A stretch of 47,706 nucleotides of DNA from Prevotella sp. (GTDB lineage Bacteria; Bacteroidota; Bacteroidia; Bacteroidales; Bacteroidaceae). The notes under the pieces were generated by a model, which was not told where the DNA came from, made no database searches, and worked only from the letters and a program-made list of their open reading frames with translations. Of the stretch, positions 24,204 through 32,565 are shown in pieces. The stretch spans positions 1 through 47,706 of the forward strand of contig JAILMS010000079.1 of the NCBI GenBank assembly GCA_024692385.1. Reading direction: 5' to 3'. Positions within the stretch are counted from its first letter, which is position 1; each line of letters opens with the position of its first letter. The position numbers were made by a program, and so were the translations under genes.

Positions 24204-24929
24204 ATGAAAAAAGTATTGCTTCTGACAGTCTGCGCATTAGCGCTGACGGCTTGTAAAACAGAGTTCGGTACGTGGAATCTTACCCCCAGTGAGAACATTG
24301 TCACCAAGGAGTACAAATTATCACCATTTGAGGAGGTTGCCATGCATTGTGTGGGCACTGTAGAGCTGATACAGAGCGATGCCAAGAATGGAACGGTAGA
24401 ACTGACGGCTCCCGACAACTTTGTAGAGTACATCCAGTTTGAGAGTACGAACAAAAGGCTGAACATCAAGTCCACACTAAAGAAGCTGAATATGAACGGC
24501 GAACACATCAAGGTAAAGATATATACCAGCGACCTCATCAAGCTCAGCAATAGCGGCGTTTCGATGATAACAATGGACAGTCTGGATACCGACCATCTAG
24601 ACATCAAAAATTCCGGAGCCGGAAGCATAGAGATTAATAAGGTCATTGCTGACGACATCAGTGCTGCATGTAGCGGTGTAGGTAGCATCAGCATCAACGG
24701 ACAGACCATCTATGCCAACCTCACCTGCAGTGGCGTGGGTAGCATAGAAGCTGGCGACTTGAAGGCCAAGAGTGTGAAGGCGCTGGTATCGGGTGTAGGC
24801 AGCATCAACTGCTATGCCAAAGAGAAAATTGACGGAAATGTGACGGGTGTCGGTTCACTGAATTACGGTGGTCATCCAGCACATAAGAACACCCGTCGTC
24901 CAGGCATAGGAAGCATCAACGAGCAGTAA
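24204..24929 (+). CDS. DUF2807 (GIN-domain) lipoprotein
   Basis: 241 residues from the ATG at 24204; a GTG three codons upstream is less likely. A lipoprotein signal (A-L-T-A-C, Cys17) is followed by a repetitive beta-structure domain (about 45-235). Six glycine turns of the type [SPT]-G-[VAI]-G-S-[IL] recur in the second half, as expected for the right-handed beta-helix of DUF2807 proteins. The family is surface or periplasmic and of unknown function. The preceding 20 bases contain AATAGTGAATAGT, like one unit of the his-operon heptamer. No TAnnTTTG was seen upstream. A terminator follows. Confidence 0.85.
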   Translation: MKKVLLLTVCALALTACKTEFGTWNLTPSENIVTKEYKLSPFEEVAMHCVGTVELIQSDAKNGTVELTAPDNFVEYIQFESTNKRLNIKSTLKKLNMNGEHIKVKIYTSDLIKLSNSGVSMITMDSLDTDHLDIKNSGAGSIEINKVIADDISAACSGVGSISINGQTIYANLTCSGVGSIEAGDLKAKSVKALVSGVGSINCYAKEKIDGNVTGVGSLNYGGHPAHKNTRRPGIGSINEQ

Positions 24930-24960
24930 GGATAATAGGTAAAAAGATTGGGGAAACAAG

Positions 24961-24988
24961 AGGGCGACCATCATTGGCCGCCCTTTTA
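24961..24988. terminator. Terminator between the DUF2807 gene and the GH13 gene
   Basis: Hairpin AGGGCGACC / GGCCGCCCT with loop ATCATT and one internal mismatch, followed by TTTT on the plus strand; it lies between converging genes. Confidence 0.8.
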
Positions 24989-26644
24989 TTATGACTTAAA
25001 ACTCAGCACGATTGCACTAAGTGGCTCGAGCGTTACAGGAATAGCACCATCACGTTTCAGATCAAGCTTAATTTTCTGTTCTGAGAGCAAGTCGGTAGCC
25101 ATTGCATTCTTCTCTTTCAGGCTGAGATAGTCGAAGGCGTGGGCAGGAATATTCACCGTAGTCTTCACGGGTAGCGCATCGAAGTTTACTACCACGAGTA
25201 ACACCTCACTACCCGCCTTGCGCAGGAAAGCATACTGACGTTGTAACTGTCCGTTTACATACATCAAATCGAAGAAGACACCCTCTCTTACCGCCTTCTC
25301 TTTAGCAGCAATCTGTAGCGTCTTCTGGTGAATGTCGAACAGCAGTTTCTCCTCCTTACGCAGCTTTTTGCTGGCAGCCCTACAGAGCGTGTCGATGCTC
25401 CAATAATCAAAGATAGTAGTACGGCCGTCCTTACCGCTGAATCCCTCCTTATCCATGCCACGCTCGCCATATTCCTCACCAGCGTAAAGCATGAATGGGT
25501 TCTGCTGCATCAGCACTGAGGCTATCATGGCTGGCACACCCTTCTTAGCGTCTCCGGCAAAGAAATCGCTGGCTATGCGCTGCTCGTCGTGATTCTCCAG
25601 GAAGTAGAGCATGTGCTGGCGGATGTCGTCCGTCTGTTGCCAGGCTGCCGTGATGGCATGCGCTGACTGATGGCCACACATCACAGCACGCATTGTGTCG
25701 TACATGCCTACCTTATCATAGAGGTAGGCAAAGCCTGCACCGATGTAGTTGCGGTATTCAGCAGGGTTATATACCTCACCGATGAAGATGATATTGGGAT
25801 AGCGATACTTTACCTTATCCGTAGCCCAATGCCAGAAGGCGGCAGGCACCATCTCTGCCATATCACAGCGGAAACCGTCAACGCCCTTCTGCGCCCAGAA
25901 CAAGAGGACATCCGTCATCTTATCCCATGTATTGGGAATAGGATTAAAGTGCCCCACTCTGCCTGCATAGTAGTCGAGTCCGTAGTTCAGCTTGACAGTC
26001 TCATACCAGTCGTTCATGCCTGGTGCATTATGGAAGCAGTCGTTACCCGTAGCCTTGGCAGGCTCCTCGTGATACGCCTCCTTCTCGCCCTGATACAGGT
26101 CGAGATAGGGCTCAAAGCGCTGACCAGGACAATAATAAAAATTGTTCTGCGGGTCAAAGCCGTGATCAATATGATCATCCTCACCCAAATCCTTCACACC
26201 CTTGGGCTTGCAGATAGAGTGATATTGGCGAGCCACATGGTTAGGCACAAAGTCGATAATCACCTTCATGCCAGCCTGATGGGTGCGCTCTACCAGCGCC
26301 TCAAACTCCGCCATGCGCTCATCCACGTTGACCGCCAAGTCGGGGTCAATGTCGTAGTAGTCGGCAATGGCATAGGGTGAGCCCGCCTTACCCTTCACCA
26401 CAGCAGGATGCTGGCGCGGAATGCCATACTTGCTGTAGTCGGTCTGCGTGGCGTGGCGAATCACACCAGTGTACCAAATATGGCTCACGCCCATTTCCCT
26501 GATATTCTTCAGGGTCGTGGGCGTGAAATCGTTCATCTTTCCACATCCGTTCTCTTCTATCGTACCATTCTCCTTGCGAGTAGTGTTACGATTGCCGTAG
26601 AGACGGGTAAAAATCTGATAGAGTATAATCTTACTCGATGCCAT
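24989..26644 (-). CDS. GH13 alpha-amylase-family enzyme, cytoplasmic
   Basis: 551 residues from the Met at 26644 (M-A-S-S-K-I-I-L-Y-Q-I-F), which overlaps the fabD 3' end by 14 bp; the frame extends to 26674 without family similarity. The TIM-barrel motifs are D-F-V-P-N-H (region I), G-F-R-C-D-M-A-E (nucleophile Asp261), F-I-G-E-V (acid/base Glu290) and E-N-H-D-E-Q (Asp353). A C-terminal beta domain ends the protein. No signal peptide is present, so it probably acts on internal alpha-glucan or on imported oligosaccharides. Exact specificity (amylase, maltogenic or transglycosylating) is undetermined. It follows fabD in the same transcription unit, an unusual pairing. Confidence 0.88.
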   Translation of the reverse strand: MASSKIILYQIFTRLYGNRNTTRKENGTIEENGCGKMNDFTPTTLKNIREMGVSHIWYTGVIRHATQTDYSKYGIPRQHPAVVKGKAGSPYAIADYYDIDPDLAVNVDERMAEFEALVERTHQAGMKVIIDFVPNHVARQYHSICKPKGVKDLGEDDHIDHGFDPQNNFYYCPGQRFEPYLDLYQGEKEAYHEEPAKATGNDCFHNAPGMNDWYETVKLNYGLDYYAGRVGHFNPIPNTWDKMTDVLLFWAQKGVDGFRCDMAEMVPAAFWHWATDKVKYRYPNIIFIGEVYNPAEYRNYIGAGFAYLYDKVGMYDTMRAVMCGHQSAHAITAAWQQTDDIRQHMLYFLENHDEQRIASDFFAGDAKKGVPAMIASVLMQQNPFMLYAGEEYGERGMDKEGFSGKDGRTTIFDYWSIDTLCRAASKKLRKEEKLLFDIHQKTLQIAAKEKAVREGVFFDLMYVNGQLQRQYAFLRKAGSEVLLVVVNFDALPVKTTVNIPAHAFDYLSLKEKNAMATDLLSEQKIKLDLKRDGAIPVTLEPLSAIVLSFKS

Positions 26645-27521
26645 GAGCTGCAACTTCCTTGTTGATCTTAGCAATCATACCCTGCAGGGCCTTACCAGGT
26701 CCGCACTCAGTGAAGTCATCAGCACCATCAGCAATCATATTCTGTACGCTCTGAGTCCAGCGAACAGAGCTTGTCAGCTGGGCAATCAGGTTAGCCTTGA
26801 TCTCAGCAGGATCAGTGTGAGGCTTACCATCTACATTCTGATAAACGGGGCACTTAGGAGCCTTAATCTCTGTAGCCTCGATAGCAGCCTGCAGCTCGTC
26901 CTTAGCGGGCTGCATCAGTGGAGAGTGGAAAGCGCCACCCACCTTCAGAGGCAGAGCGCGCTTAGCACCAGCAGCCTTCAGCTGCTCGCAAGCCTCGTTG
27001 ATAGCGTCGATGTCGCCAGAGATAACCAGCTGACCGGGGTTGTTGTAGTTAGCAGCTACGCAAACGCCCTTACCCATCTTGCTGACAGCAGCGCAAACCT
27101 CCTCAACCTGTGCATCAGGCAGACCGATAATGGCAGCCATCGTTGAGGGAGCAGCCTCGCAAGCCTTCTGCATAGCCATAGCACGAGCATATACCAGCTT
27201 CAGACCATCCTCAAAGCTCAGCGCACCAGCAGCTACCAGTGCAGAGAACTCACCCAGTGAGTGACCGGCGGTCATCTCAGGCTGGAACTTGTCGCCCATA
27301 CAGAAGGCAGAAATCACACTATGCAGGAAAACGGCAGGCTGAGTAACCTTCGTCTGCTTCAGATCCTCGTCAGTACCGGCAAACATAATGTCGGTGATGC
27401 GATAGCCGAGAATCTCGTTAGCCTTCTCAAACAATTCCTTTGCAGTCTCGTTGTTGTCATACAGGTCTTTACCCATACCAACAAACTGTGCCCCCTGTCC
27501 GGGGAAAACAAATGCTTTCAT
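26631..27521 (-). CDS. fabD: Malonyl-CoA:ACP transacylase
   Basis: 296 residues, typical length. Blocks are F-P-G-Q-G-A-Q near the start, G-H-S-L-G-E with the nucleophile Ser88, and G-G-A-F-H-S-P-L-M with the catalytic His199. The enzyme moves malonyl from CoA to acyl-carrier protein for fatty acid elongation. It has its own promoter, which is back-to-back with the tRNA-Ser promoter. Its stop codon lies inside the start of the GH13 gene, so the two are probably translated from one message. Confidence 0.96.
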   Translation of the reverse strand: MKAFVFPGQGAQFVGMGKDLYDNNETAKELFEKANEILGYRITDIMFAGTDEDLKQTKVTQPAVFLHSVISAFCMGDKFQPEMTAGHSLGEFSALVAAGALSFEDGLKLVYARAMAMQKACEAAPSTMAAIIGLPDAQVEEVCAAVSKMGKGVCVAANYNNPGQLVISGDIDAINEACEQLKAAGAKRALPLKVGGAFHSPLMQPAKDELQAAIEATEIKAPKCPVYQNVDGKPHTDPAEIKANLIAQLTSSVRWTQSVQNMIADGADDFTECGPGKALQGMIAKINKEVAAHGIE

Positions 27522-27565
27522 TTTTCTAATTGTATTATAAATGTATATGTTTTCTTAAACGTTTG

Positions 27566-27597
27566 CAAAGGTACAATTTATTTTCAAAAAAACCAAG
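27566..27597 (-). promoter_or_regulatory. Promoter of fabD
   Basis: Minus-strand CTTG (27594-27597, one mismatch), 20-bp spacer, TACCTTTG (27566-27573); the start codon is 44 bp downstream. Confidence 0.7.
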
Positions 27598-27603
27598 ATA
27601 TAT

Positions 27604-27635
27604 TTTGGATATTTCAGAATAATACACTACCTTTG
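27604..27635 (+). promoter_or_regulatory. Promoter of tRNA-Ser
   Basis: TTTG (27604-27607), exact 20-bp spacer, TACCTTTG (27628-27635). The mature tRNA begins about 90 bp downstream. The -33 elements of this and the fabD promoter are 6 bp apart within a near-palindrome (27593-27608). Confidence 0.75.
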
Positions 27636-27726
27636 CATGCGCAAAAAGTGAAGGAGAGTTCAATATCCAATTGACTTTCCACACGCCAGGCCAATCGAGT
27701 TTTTACTCGTTGACGCTCACTTATTC

Positions 27727-27814
27727 GGAGAGTTGGCAGAGTGATCGATCGCGCTGGACTCGAAATCCGGTATACCCTTTTCGGGTATCGGGGGTTTGAA
27801 TCCCTCACTCTCCG
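27727..27814 (+). tRNA. tRNA-Ser (anticodon CGA)
   Basis: 88 nt, folds as a class II tRNA. Acceptor stem GGAGAGT / ACTCTCC (7 bp), D arm GGCAGAGTG..., anticodon stem CTGGA / TCCGG with loop CTCGAAA (anticodon CGA, reading UCG), long variable arm ATACCC / GGGTAT, T arm with GGTTTGAATCC. Discriminator base G; CCA is not encoded. It has its own promoter and a terminator 8 bp downstream. Confidence 0.95.
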
Positions 27815-27821
27815 CACTAAA

Positions 27822-27856
27822 AATAATGGGAACCACATGGTTCCCATTATTCTTTA
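27822..27856 (+). terminator. Terminator after tRNA-Ser
   Basis: Perfect 13-bp stem AATAATGGGAACC / GGTTCCCATTATT with a 4-nt loop, followed by a short T-rich stretch. Confidence 0.85.
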
Positions 27857-27923
27857 TAGCTAATTCATTTCTTTATCAGGCTAATACGCGTCTGTATTAG
27901 CTGTAGTAGCATCGCTTTTGTAA

Positions 27924-27958
27924 ATAAAAAAGCCTGCAGAGAACAACGTCTCTGCAGG
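27924..27958 (-). terminator. Terminator of the outer-membrane barrel gene
   Basis: Perfect 10-bp stem CCTGCAGAGA / TCTCTGCAGG, 6-nt loop, followed on the minus strand by GC and six T. Confidence 0.9.
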
Positions 27959-27992
27959 TAAACATATATTATATTTAGAAAAATGCTTAGAA

Positions 27993-28589
27993 TTAGAACT
28001 TATAGCCGATGGTCAGCGTGCTGCAATCACTACGAAGCTTCCAGTCGCTGTTTGAGTTCTTGTTGACAGCAGTAAGGGCTGGAGTTCCACGGAGATCGAG
28101 GGTGATACCGTTGGCAAACTCATAAGAGAGGCCGATAGGCATAGAGAGGTTGAACGACTCACAATCACTCTTGTTGTCTGTACTTTCATACTTAGCGTTT
28201 ATCAGGAAACCAGGCTGCAAACCAATCTTCAGCGCAAAGCCCTTGGCAACATAGAAATTCACCAGGACAGGGATATTGATGTAGTCGAGTTTCTGGGTAA
28301 AAGTCTTACCACCAGCTTTTGTCTCCCAACCCTGCTGAGCATACATTACACCAGCAGAGAGAGAAAGCCAAGAAGTCTTGGTATAGTATTCTGCTTCAGC
28401 ACCAATGGCCAGACCTGCACGTGGGTCTTTAGAGTTAAATTCGAGGTCGCTATAAGTTCCTGATAGTGAACCAGCAGCGATACCAATCATGGGCTGAATT
28501 GTGAATGAACCTGCGGCGTGACGCGCATTTTGTGCACTGGCTGTCAGGGCAACTGTTGCCATGATCAGCATCATCATCATTTTCTTCAT
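27993..28589 (-). CDS. Outer-membrane beta-barrel (porin/PorT-like) protein
   Basis: 198 residues from the Met at 28589, which begins a Sec signal peptide (M-K-K-M-M-M-M-L-I-M..., cleavage after A-S-A); the frame to 28661 adds a polar extension running through the promoter. The mature part is made of alternating strands with Gly/aromatic residues, for example S-W-L-S-L-S-A-G-V-M-Y, and ends in I-G-Y-K-F with the C-terminal aromatic residue typical of barrels. About eight strands fit the length. It belongs to the general outer-membrane beta-barrel family; no specific substrate can be named. It is monocistronic. Confidence 0.83.
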   Translation of the reverse strand: MKKMMMMLIMATVALTASAQNARHAAGSFTIQPMIGIAAGSLSGTYSDLEFNSKDPRAGLAIGAEAEYYTKTSWLSLSAGVMYAQQGWETKAGGKTFTQKLDYINIPVLVNFYVAKGFALKIGLQPGFLINAKYESTDNKSDCESFNLSMPIGLSYEFANGITLDLRGTPALTAVNKNSNSDWKLRSDCSTLTIGYKF

Positions 28590-28650
28590 AATCTTAATTG
28601 TTTTTGTTAATACTAAATTATTATAAGGTATTAGTAATTTTATCTGTCTG

Positions 28651-28658
28651 CAAAAGTA
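28651..28658 (-). promoter_or_regulatory. -7 element of the barrel gene
   Basis: Minus-strand TACTTTTG, 61 bp upstream of the start codon at 28589; no clear -33 box. Confidence 0.5.
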
Positions 28659-28741
28659 CAAAGAAAAAAGTTAACATTCGAGAATTACTACTTAAAGAAT
28701 GTTAAAAGTAATAAAATTCGTAAATTTAAGATAAAAACATG

Positions 28742-28749
28742 TACCTTTG
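28742..28749 (+). promoter_or_regulatory. -7 element of the small lipoprotein gene
   Basis: TACCTTTG, 21 bp before the ATG at 28771; only a weak TTCG upstream at about the right distance. Confidence 0.55.
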
Positions 28750-28770
28750 CAGTAAAAATAAAGATAAAAG

Positions 28771-29160
28771 ATGAAGAATACTGCACTATTACTATTGAGT
28801 ATACTGCTGCTTACAGCCTGTCAGGAGACACTGGAAGACCGCTGTGCACGCGAAGCAAGAGAATACACCGAGAAACACTGCCCCACTCTCATCACGGAGA
28901 ATATGGTGATGGACAGCATGACATTCGACAAGGCCACAAGGACCATCGGATACAGCTATACGGTGAAGGGCGCCATAGACGACACGGCAGTAATCAACAG
29001 CAACGAGCCCCGCAAGCGCCTGCTGGAACAGGTGAAGAACAGTCCGAACCTGAAGCTATACAAGGATGCAGGCTATTCGTTCCGCTATACTTACTATTCT
29101 ACAAAAGAAAACGGAACGAAGCTCTTTGAAGCTACGTTCCGTAAGTCAGATTATCAGTAA
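28771..29160 (+). CDS. Small lipoprotein of unknown function
   Basis: 129 residues. The N-terminus is a clear lipoprotein signal (L-L-L-L-S-I-L-L-L-T-A-C, Cys17). The mature part is about 112 residues, begins with a charged helix (E-D-R-C-A-R-E-A-R-E-Y-T-E-K-H-C) and then has alternating strands ending in L-F-E-A-T-F. I do not recognise a family. It has its own -7 element and converges on yebC with only 12 bp between stops, so no separate terminator is seen. Confidence 0.75.
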   Translation: MKNTALLLLSILLLTACQETLEDRCAREAREYTEKHCPTLITENMVMDSMTFDKATRTIGYSYTVKGAIDDTAVINSNEPRKRLLEQVKNSPNLKLYKDAGYSFRYTYYSTKENGTKLFEATFRKSDYQ

Positions 29161-29172
29161 CGTTAACCGATA

Positions 29173-29910
29173 TTACTCTTCAACACCCTCGGGCTTCATG
29201 TTGGTGTACACAGTCTGTACATCGTCGAAGTCCTCGAGTTTCTCAATCATCTTGTCGATGGTCTCACGCTCCTCGGGAGTAACGTCCTTCAGGTCGTTAG
29301 GTATGCGAGTGAACTCAGCACCTGTTACCTCGAAGCCATTCTCCTCCAGATGCTTCTGAATAGCACCGAATGAAGAGGGATCGCCATAGATGGTGATGCT
29401 GTTCTCCTCTTCGTCCTCATCGTACTCATCCTCTACTCCATAGTCGATAAGGTCGAGAATCATCTCGTCCATATCCAGACCGTCGGTCTTCTTGAAAGTG
29501 AATACGCACTTGTGGTCGAACAGGAACGACAGAGAACCCTGAGTACCCAAGTTACCATTAAACTTGTTGAATACTGAGCGAACGTCACCAACGGTACGGG
29601 TGGTGTTATCAGTCAGGGTGTCAACGAAGATAGCTACTCCATGAGGGCCATATCCCTCGTAGGTTACCTCCTTATAGTCGCTCTGGTCTTTACCCATAGC
29701 GTTCTTGATGGCACGCTCGATGTTGTCCTTCGGCATGTTCTCACGCTTAGCGTTGGCAATAATTGCACGCAGCGCTGGGTTCATGTCGGGCTCTGGACCG
29801 CCAGCCTTTACGGCGATGGCAATCTGCTTACCAATCTTTGTAAATGTCTTGGCCATGTGGCCCCATCTCTTCAGTTTCGCAGCTTTGCGATATTCAAATG
29901 CTCTTCCCAT
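29173..29910 (-). CDS. YebC/PmpR-family protein
   Basis: 245 residues. The family N-terminus is complete: M-G-R-A-F-E-Y-R-K-A-A-K, then K-x-F-T-K-I-G-K, N-P-A-L-R-A-I-I-A-N-A-K and N-M-P-K-D-N-I-E-R-A-I. The second domain has Y-E-G-Y-G-P-H-G-V-A-I. An acidic insertion (D-E-Y-D-E-D-E-E-E-N) is present in the central domain. Members have been described as transcriptional regulators and, more recently, as translation factors relieving ribosome stalling at proline runs. It lies 47 bp after pheT on the same strand without an obvious terminator, so the two are probably co-transcribed. Confidence 0.93.
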   Translation of the reverse strand: MGRAFEYRKAAKLKRWGHMAKTFTKIGKQIAIAVKAGGPEPDMNPALRAIIANAKRENMPKDNIERAIKNAMGKDQSDYKEVTYEGYGPHGVAIFVDTLTDNTTRTVGDVRSVFNKFNGNLGTQGSLSFLFDHKCVFTFKKTDGLDMDEMILDLIDYGVEDEYDEDEEENSITIYGDPSSFGAIQKHLEENGFEVTGAEFTRIPNDLKDVTPEERETIDKMIEKLEDFDDVQTVYTNMKPEGVEE

Positions 29911-29957
29911 ATTGTTATTGTATTATTTTATTTCGATATTACGATGTTTCGAGGTGA

Positions 29958-32411
29958 TTAGCGAAGCTCAGCGTTGAGTTGCTTCTTCAGGTTCTGAATC
30001 AGTTTTGTCATGATGGCTTCAATCTGCTTGTCGCCCATAGTCTTCTCAGCATCCTGGAGAATGAAGTTGACAGCATACGACTTCTTGCCAGCAGGCAGCT
30101 TGTCACCCTCATAGACGTCGAACAGCTCGACTTTCTTAAGGAACTTCTTCTCAGTCTGACGAGCAATCTGCTCAATCTGAGCGAACTTTACATTCTTATC
30201 GATAAGCAGGGCGAGGTCGCGGCTAACAGCAGGATACTTGGCAATCTCTGTGTAGAGCACCTTCTGCTTGCGAATCACCTTCATCAGTGCTGTCCAGTTG
30301 AGTTCAGCATAATAGACTGGTGTGTCGATGTCGAACTGCTTCTGCAATTTCTTGGCAAGCACACCCATCTCGATAAGCTTCTTACCACCACGGTTCTCAA
30401 TAGTGAGACCAGCAGAGAAAATAGCGTTCTCAGACTTCTTGCGAACCAGCATACCTGGCTGTACGCCGATGCGTGCCAGAATATTCTGCACGTAGGCGTC
30501 CAACTCAGCATAAGAGGTATCCTCGTTCTTATGAGCCCATGAGCCCTCAACACGCTTACCTGTCAGCCACAGAGCCATGTGGTTCTGCTCCTTGTAGGCC
30601 TGCATGGGATCGTCCTGATTCTCTTTCTCAGGGTCAAAGCTATAGACGTTGCCAAACTCGAAGAAGCGGCAGTTGCCGTTCTTGCGCTTAGCATTGTGCT
30701 CGATACTCTCCAAACCACCATACAACAGAGTGCCACGCATCACGTTGAGGTCGCTTGACAGCGGATTCATAATTTTTACCAGCTGAGCCTGCTGCTCTTC
30801 AGTATAGTAAGCAGCCTTGGTCAGCGAGTTATTCAAAATCTCGTTAAAGCCAGCACCTACCAACTGTTCGCTGACAAGGTTGGCCAACTTGTGCTTCTGG
30901 TCTTCGTCGCCCTTGATAACAAGGCTTGACTTCAGCTGAGTAGGAATCTCTACATTGTTATATCCATAGATACGCAGGATATCCTCCACTACGTCGCAAG
31001 GACGCTGTACGTCAACACGGTAAGCAGGGATCTCCAGTTCCAAAGCCTCAGCAGTCTCGGTAAGCACCTTCATCTCCAAGCTCTCACAGATACTCTTGAT
31101 GGTCTCTACGGGAATCTCCTTACCAATGAGTGAGTGTACATAGTCGAAGTTGAGGGTAACCTTGGCATTCTCCATCTTCTCGGGATAGACGTCCTTGATT
31201 TCCATAGACACCTTACCGCCTGCCAACTCCTTGCAGAGCTGAGCAGCATACTTCAGGGCGTCAATGGTGCCATTGGGATCTACACCACGTTCGAAACGGA
31301 ACGAGGCATCGGTGCTGAGTCCGTGACGACGGGCAGACTTACGAATCCATGTAGGATGGAAGTAGGCACTCTCCAAAACTACATTCTTAGTAGTTTCATA
31401 GGTACCACTACCCTTTCCGCCGAATACACCAGCGATACACATGGGGTCCTCAGCATTACAGATAGCCAGATCACGGTCAGAGAGCTTGTGCTCCTCACCA
31501 TCGAGTGTCTGGAATGGCGTGCCCTCAGGCATAGTCTTTACGATAATCTTATGACCCTTCACCATATCGGCATCGAAACAGTGCAAAGGCTGACCCAGTG
31601 CCATCATCACATAGTTGGTGATATCGACGATATTATTGATTGGACGCAGACCAATGGTGGTCAGCTTGTTCTTCAGCCACTCTGGTGACTCCTTAACCTT
31701 ACAGTCAGTAACACTGACGCAAGCATAGCGCTTGCAGGCCTCGCTATTCTCGATGACAACATCAATGGGGAGGTTGTTGTTATCAACAACAAAATCGCTG
31801 ACTGCGGGCTTATGAGTAGCGGTCTTATAACCGTTCTGCTTCAACCATGCATACAAATCGCGTGCTACACCCCAATGGCTCAGGGCGTCGGCACGGTTGG
31901 CAGTGATATCCACCTCGATGAGCCAATCGCTCTCCAAATTATAATATTCTGCTGCAGGAGTACCAACGACTGCATCCTCAGGCAGTACGATGATACCATC
32001 GTGGCTGGTACCAACACCAATCTCGTCCTCGGCACAAATCATGCCTAAAGACTCTACGCCACGCAGCTTAGACTTCTTGATGACAAACTCCTTGTCACCA
32101 TCGTAGAGCACACAGCCCAGATCGGCTACAATAACCTTCTGTCCTGCTGCTACATTGGGGGCGCCACAGACAATCTGCTGAGGTTCACCCTTACCTAAAT
32201 CTACTGTAGTTACATGCAGGTGATCTGAGTCAGGATGCATCTCACAGGTCAGCACCTTGCCGACATAAAGTCCCTTCAGACCGCCCTTAATACTCTGTAC
32301 TTCTTCGAGTGCGTCAACTTCCAGACCGGTAGATGTCAGTGCATCACAAACCTGCTGCGGTGTGAGGTCGAAATCCACGTACTCTTTCAACCATTTATAA
32401 GATATATTCAT
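29958..32411 (-). CDS. pheT: Phenylalanyl-tRNA synthetase beta subunit
   Basis: 817 residues from the Met at 32411 (M-N-I-S-Y-K-W-L-K-E-Y), the family start; the frame to 32546 runs through the promoter. In order: an EMAP-like tRNA-binding domain (about 40-150, with C-E-M-H-P-D-S-D-H-L), a B3/B4 editing domain (about 210-375), B5 (about 400-470), a pseudo-catalytic core, and an anticodon-binding FDX-ACB domain in the last 95 residues. With PheS, not in this window, it charges tRNA-Phe and edits Tyr mischarging. Its promoter lies in a 61-bp element that also precedes the glycosyltransferase gene. Confidence 0.96.
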   Translation of the reverse strand: MNISYKWLKEYVDFDLTPQQVCDALTSTGLEVDALEEVQSIKGGLKGLYVGKVLTCEMHPDSDHLHVTTVDLGKGEPQQIVCGAPNVAAGQKVIVADLGCVLYDGDKEFVIKKSKLRGVESLGMICAEDEIGVGTSHDGIIVLPEDAVVGTPAAEYYNLESDWLIEVDITANRADALSHWGVARDLYAWLKQNGYKTATHKPAVSDFVVDNNNLPIDVVIENSEACKRYACVSVTDCKVKESPEWLKNKLTTIGLRPINNIVDITNYVMMALGQPLHCFDADMVKGHKIIVKTMPEGTPFQTLDGEEHKLSDRDLAICNAEDPMCIAGVFGGKGSGTYETTKNVVLESAYFHPTWIRKSARRHGLSTDASFRFERGVDPNGTIDALKYAAQLCKELAGGKVSMEIKDVYPEKMENAKVTLNFDYVHSLIGKEIPVETIKSICESLEMKVLTETAEALELEIPAYRVDVQRPCDVVEDILRIYGYNNVEIPTQLKSSLVIKGDEDQKHKLANLVSEQLVGAGFNEILNNSLTKAAYYTEEQQAQLVKIMNPLSSDLNVMRGTLLYGGLESIEHNAKRKNGNCRFFEFGNVYSFDPEKENQDDPMQAYKEQNHMALWLTGKRVEGSWAHKNEDTSYAELDAYVQNILARIGVQPGMLVRKKSENAIFSAGLTIENRGGKKLIEMGVLAKKLQKQFDIDTPVYYAELNWTALMKVIRKQKVLYTEIAKYPAVSRDLALLIDKNVKFAQIEQIARQTEKKFLKKVELFDVYEGDKLPAGKKSYAVNFILQDAEKTMGDKQIEAIMTKLIQNLKKQLNAELR

Positions 32412-32441
32412 TGCAATGATATTATATTTTCGAAAATCGGA

Positions 32442-32502
32442 TGCAAAGGTACGAATAAGTGAGTAAAATACCAAATTTATTTGGGTATTTTCGAACGTGA
32501 GT
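32442..32502 (-). repeat. Promoter-bearing repeat, copy 2
   Basis: 61-bp element matching 19893-19953 in reverse complement with about six mismatches. Its core AAAATACCCAAAT / ATTTGGTATTTT is a near-perfect inverted repeat. On the opposite strand a weaker TTTG-N18-TACCTTCG is visible. Confidence 0.85.
32444..32475 (-). promoter_or_regulatory. Promoter of pheT
   Basis: Perfect minus-strand TTTG (32472-32475), 20-bp spacer, TACCTTTG (32444-32451); the ATG is 33 bp downstream. Confidence 0.85.
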
Positions 32503-32523
32503 ACCTTCGTCGAAGTCAAAGTC

Positions 32524-32556
32524 ACAAAAAAACGGGCAAATTGCAAATCAATTACC
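32524..32556 (-). terminator. Terminator of the bat/PAP2 operon
   Basis: On the minus strand CGGGTAATTG, loop ATTTG and CAATTTGCCCG form a stem with one bulge and one G-T pair, followed by seven T. It lies just after the PAP2 stop. Confidence 0.8.
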
Positions 32557-32565
32557 CGATTTTCC

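Noticed and set aside
27614..27847. 77-codon minus-strand frame with R-D-S-N-P-R-Y
   Set aside because: It is the reverse strand of the tRNA-Ser gene and its terminator; this peptide is a familiar false gene at tRNA loci.
32442..32502. The 61-bp repeat as an insertion sequence end
   Set aside because: No transposase or target duplication is visible near either copy; only a non-coding cassette can be supported.
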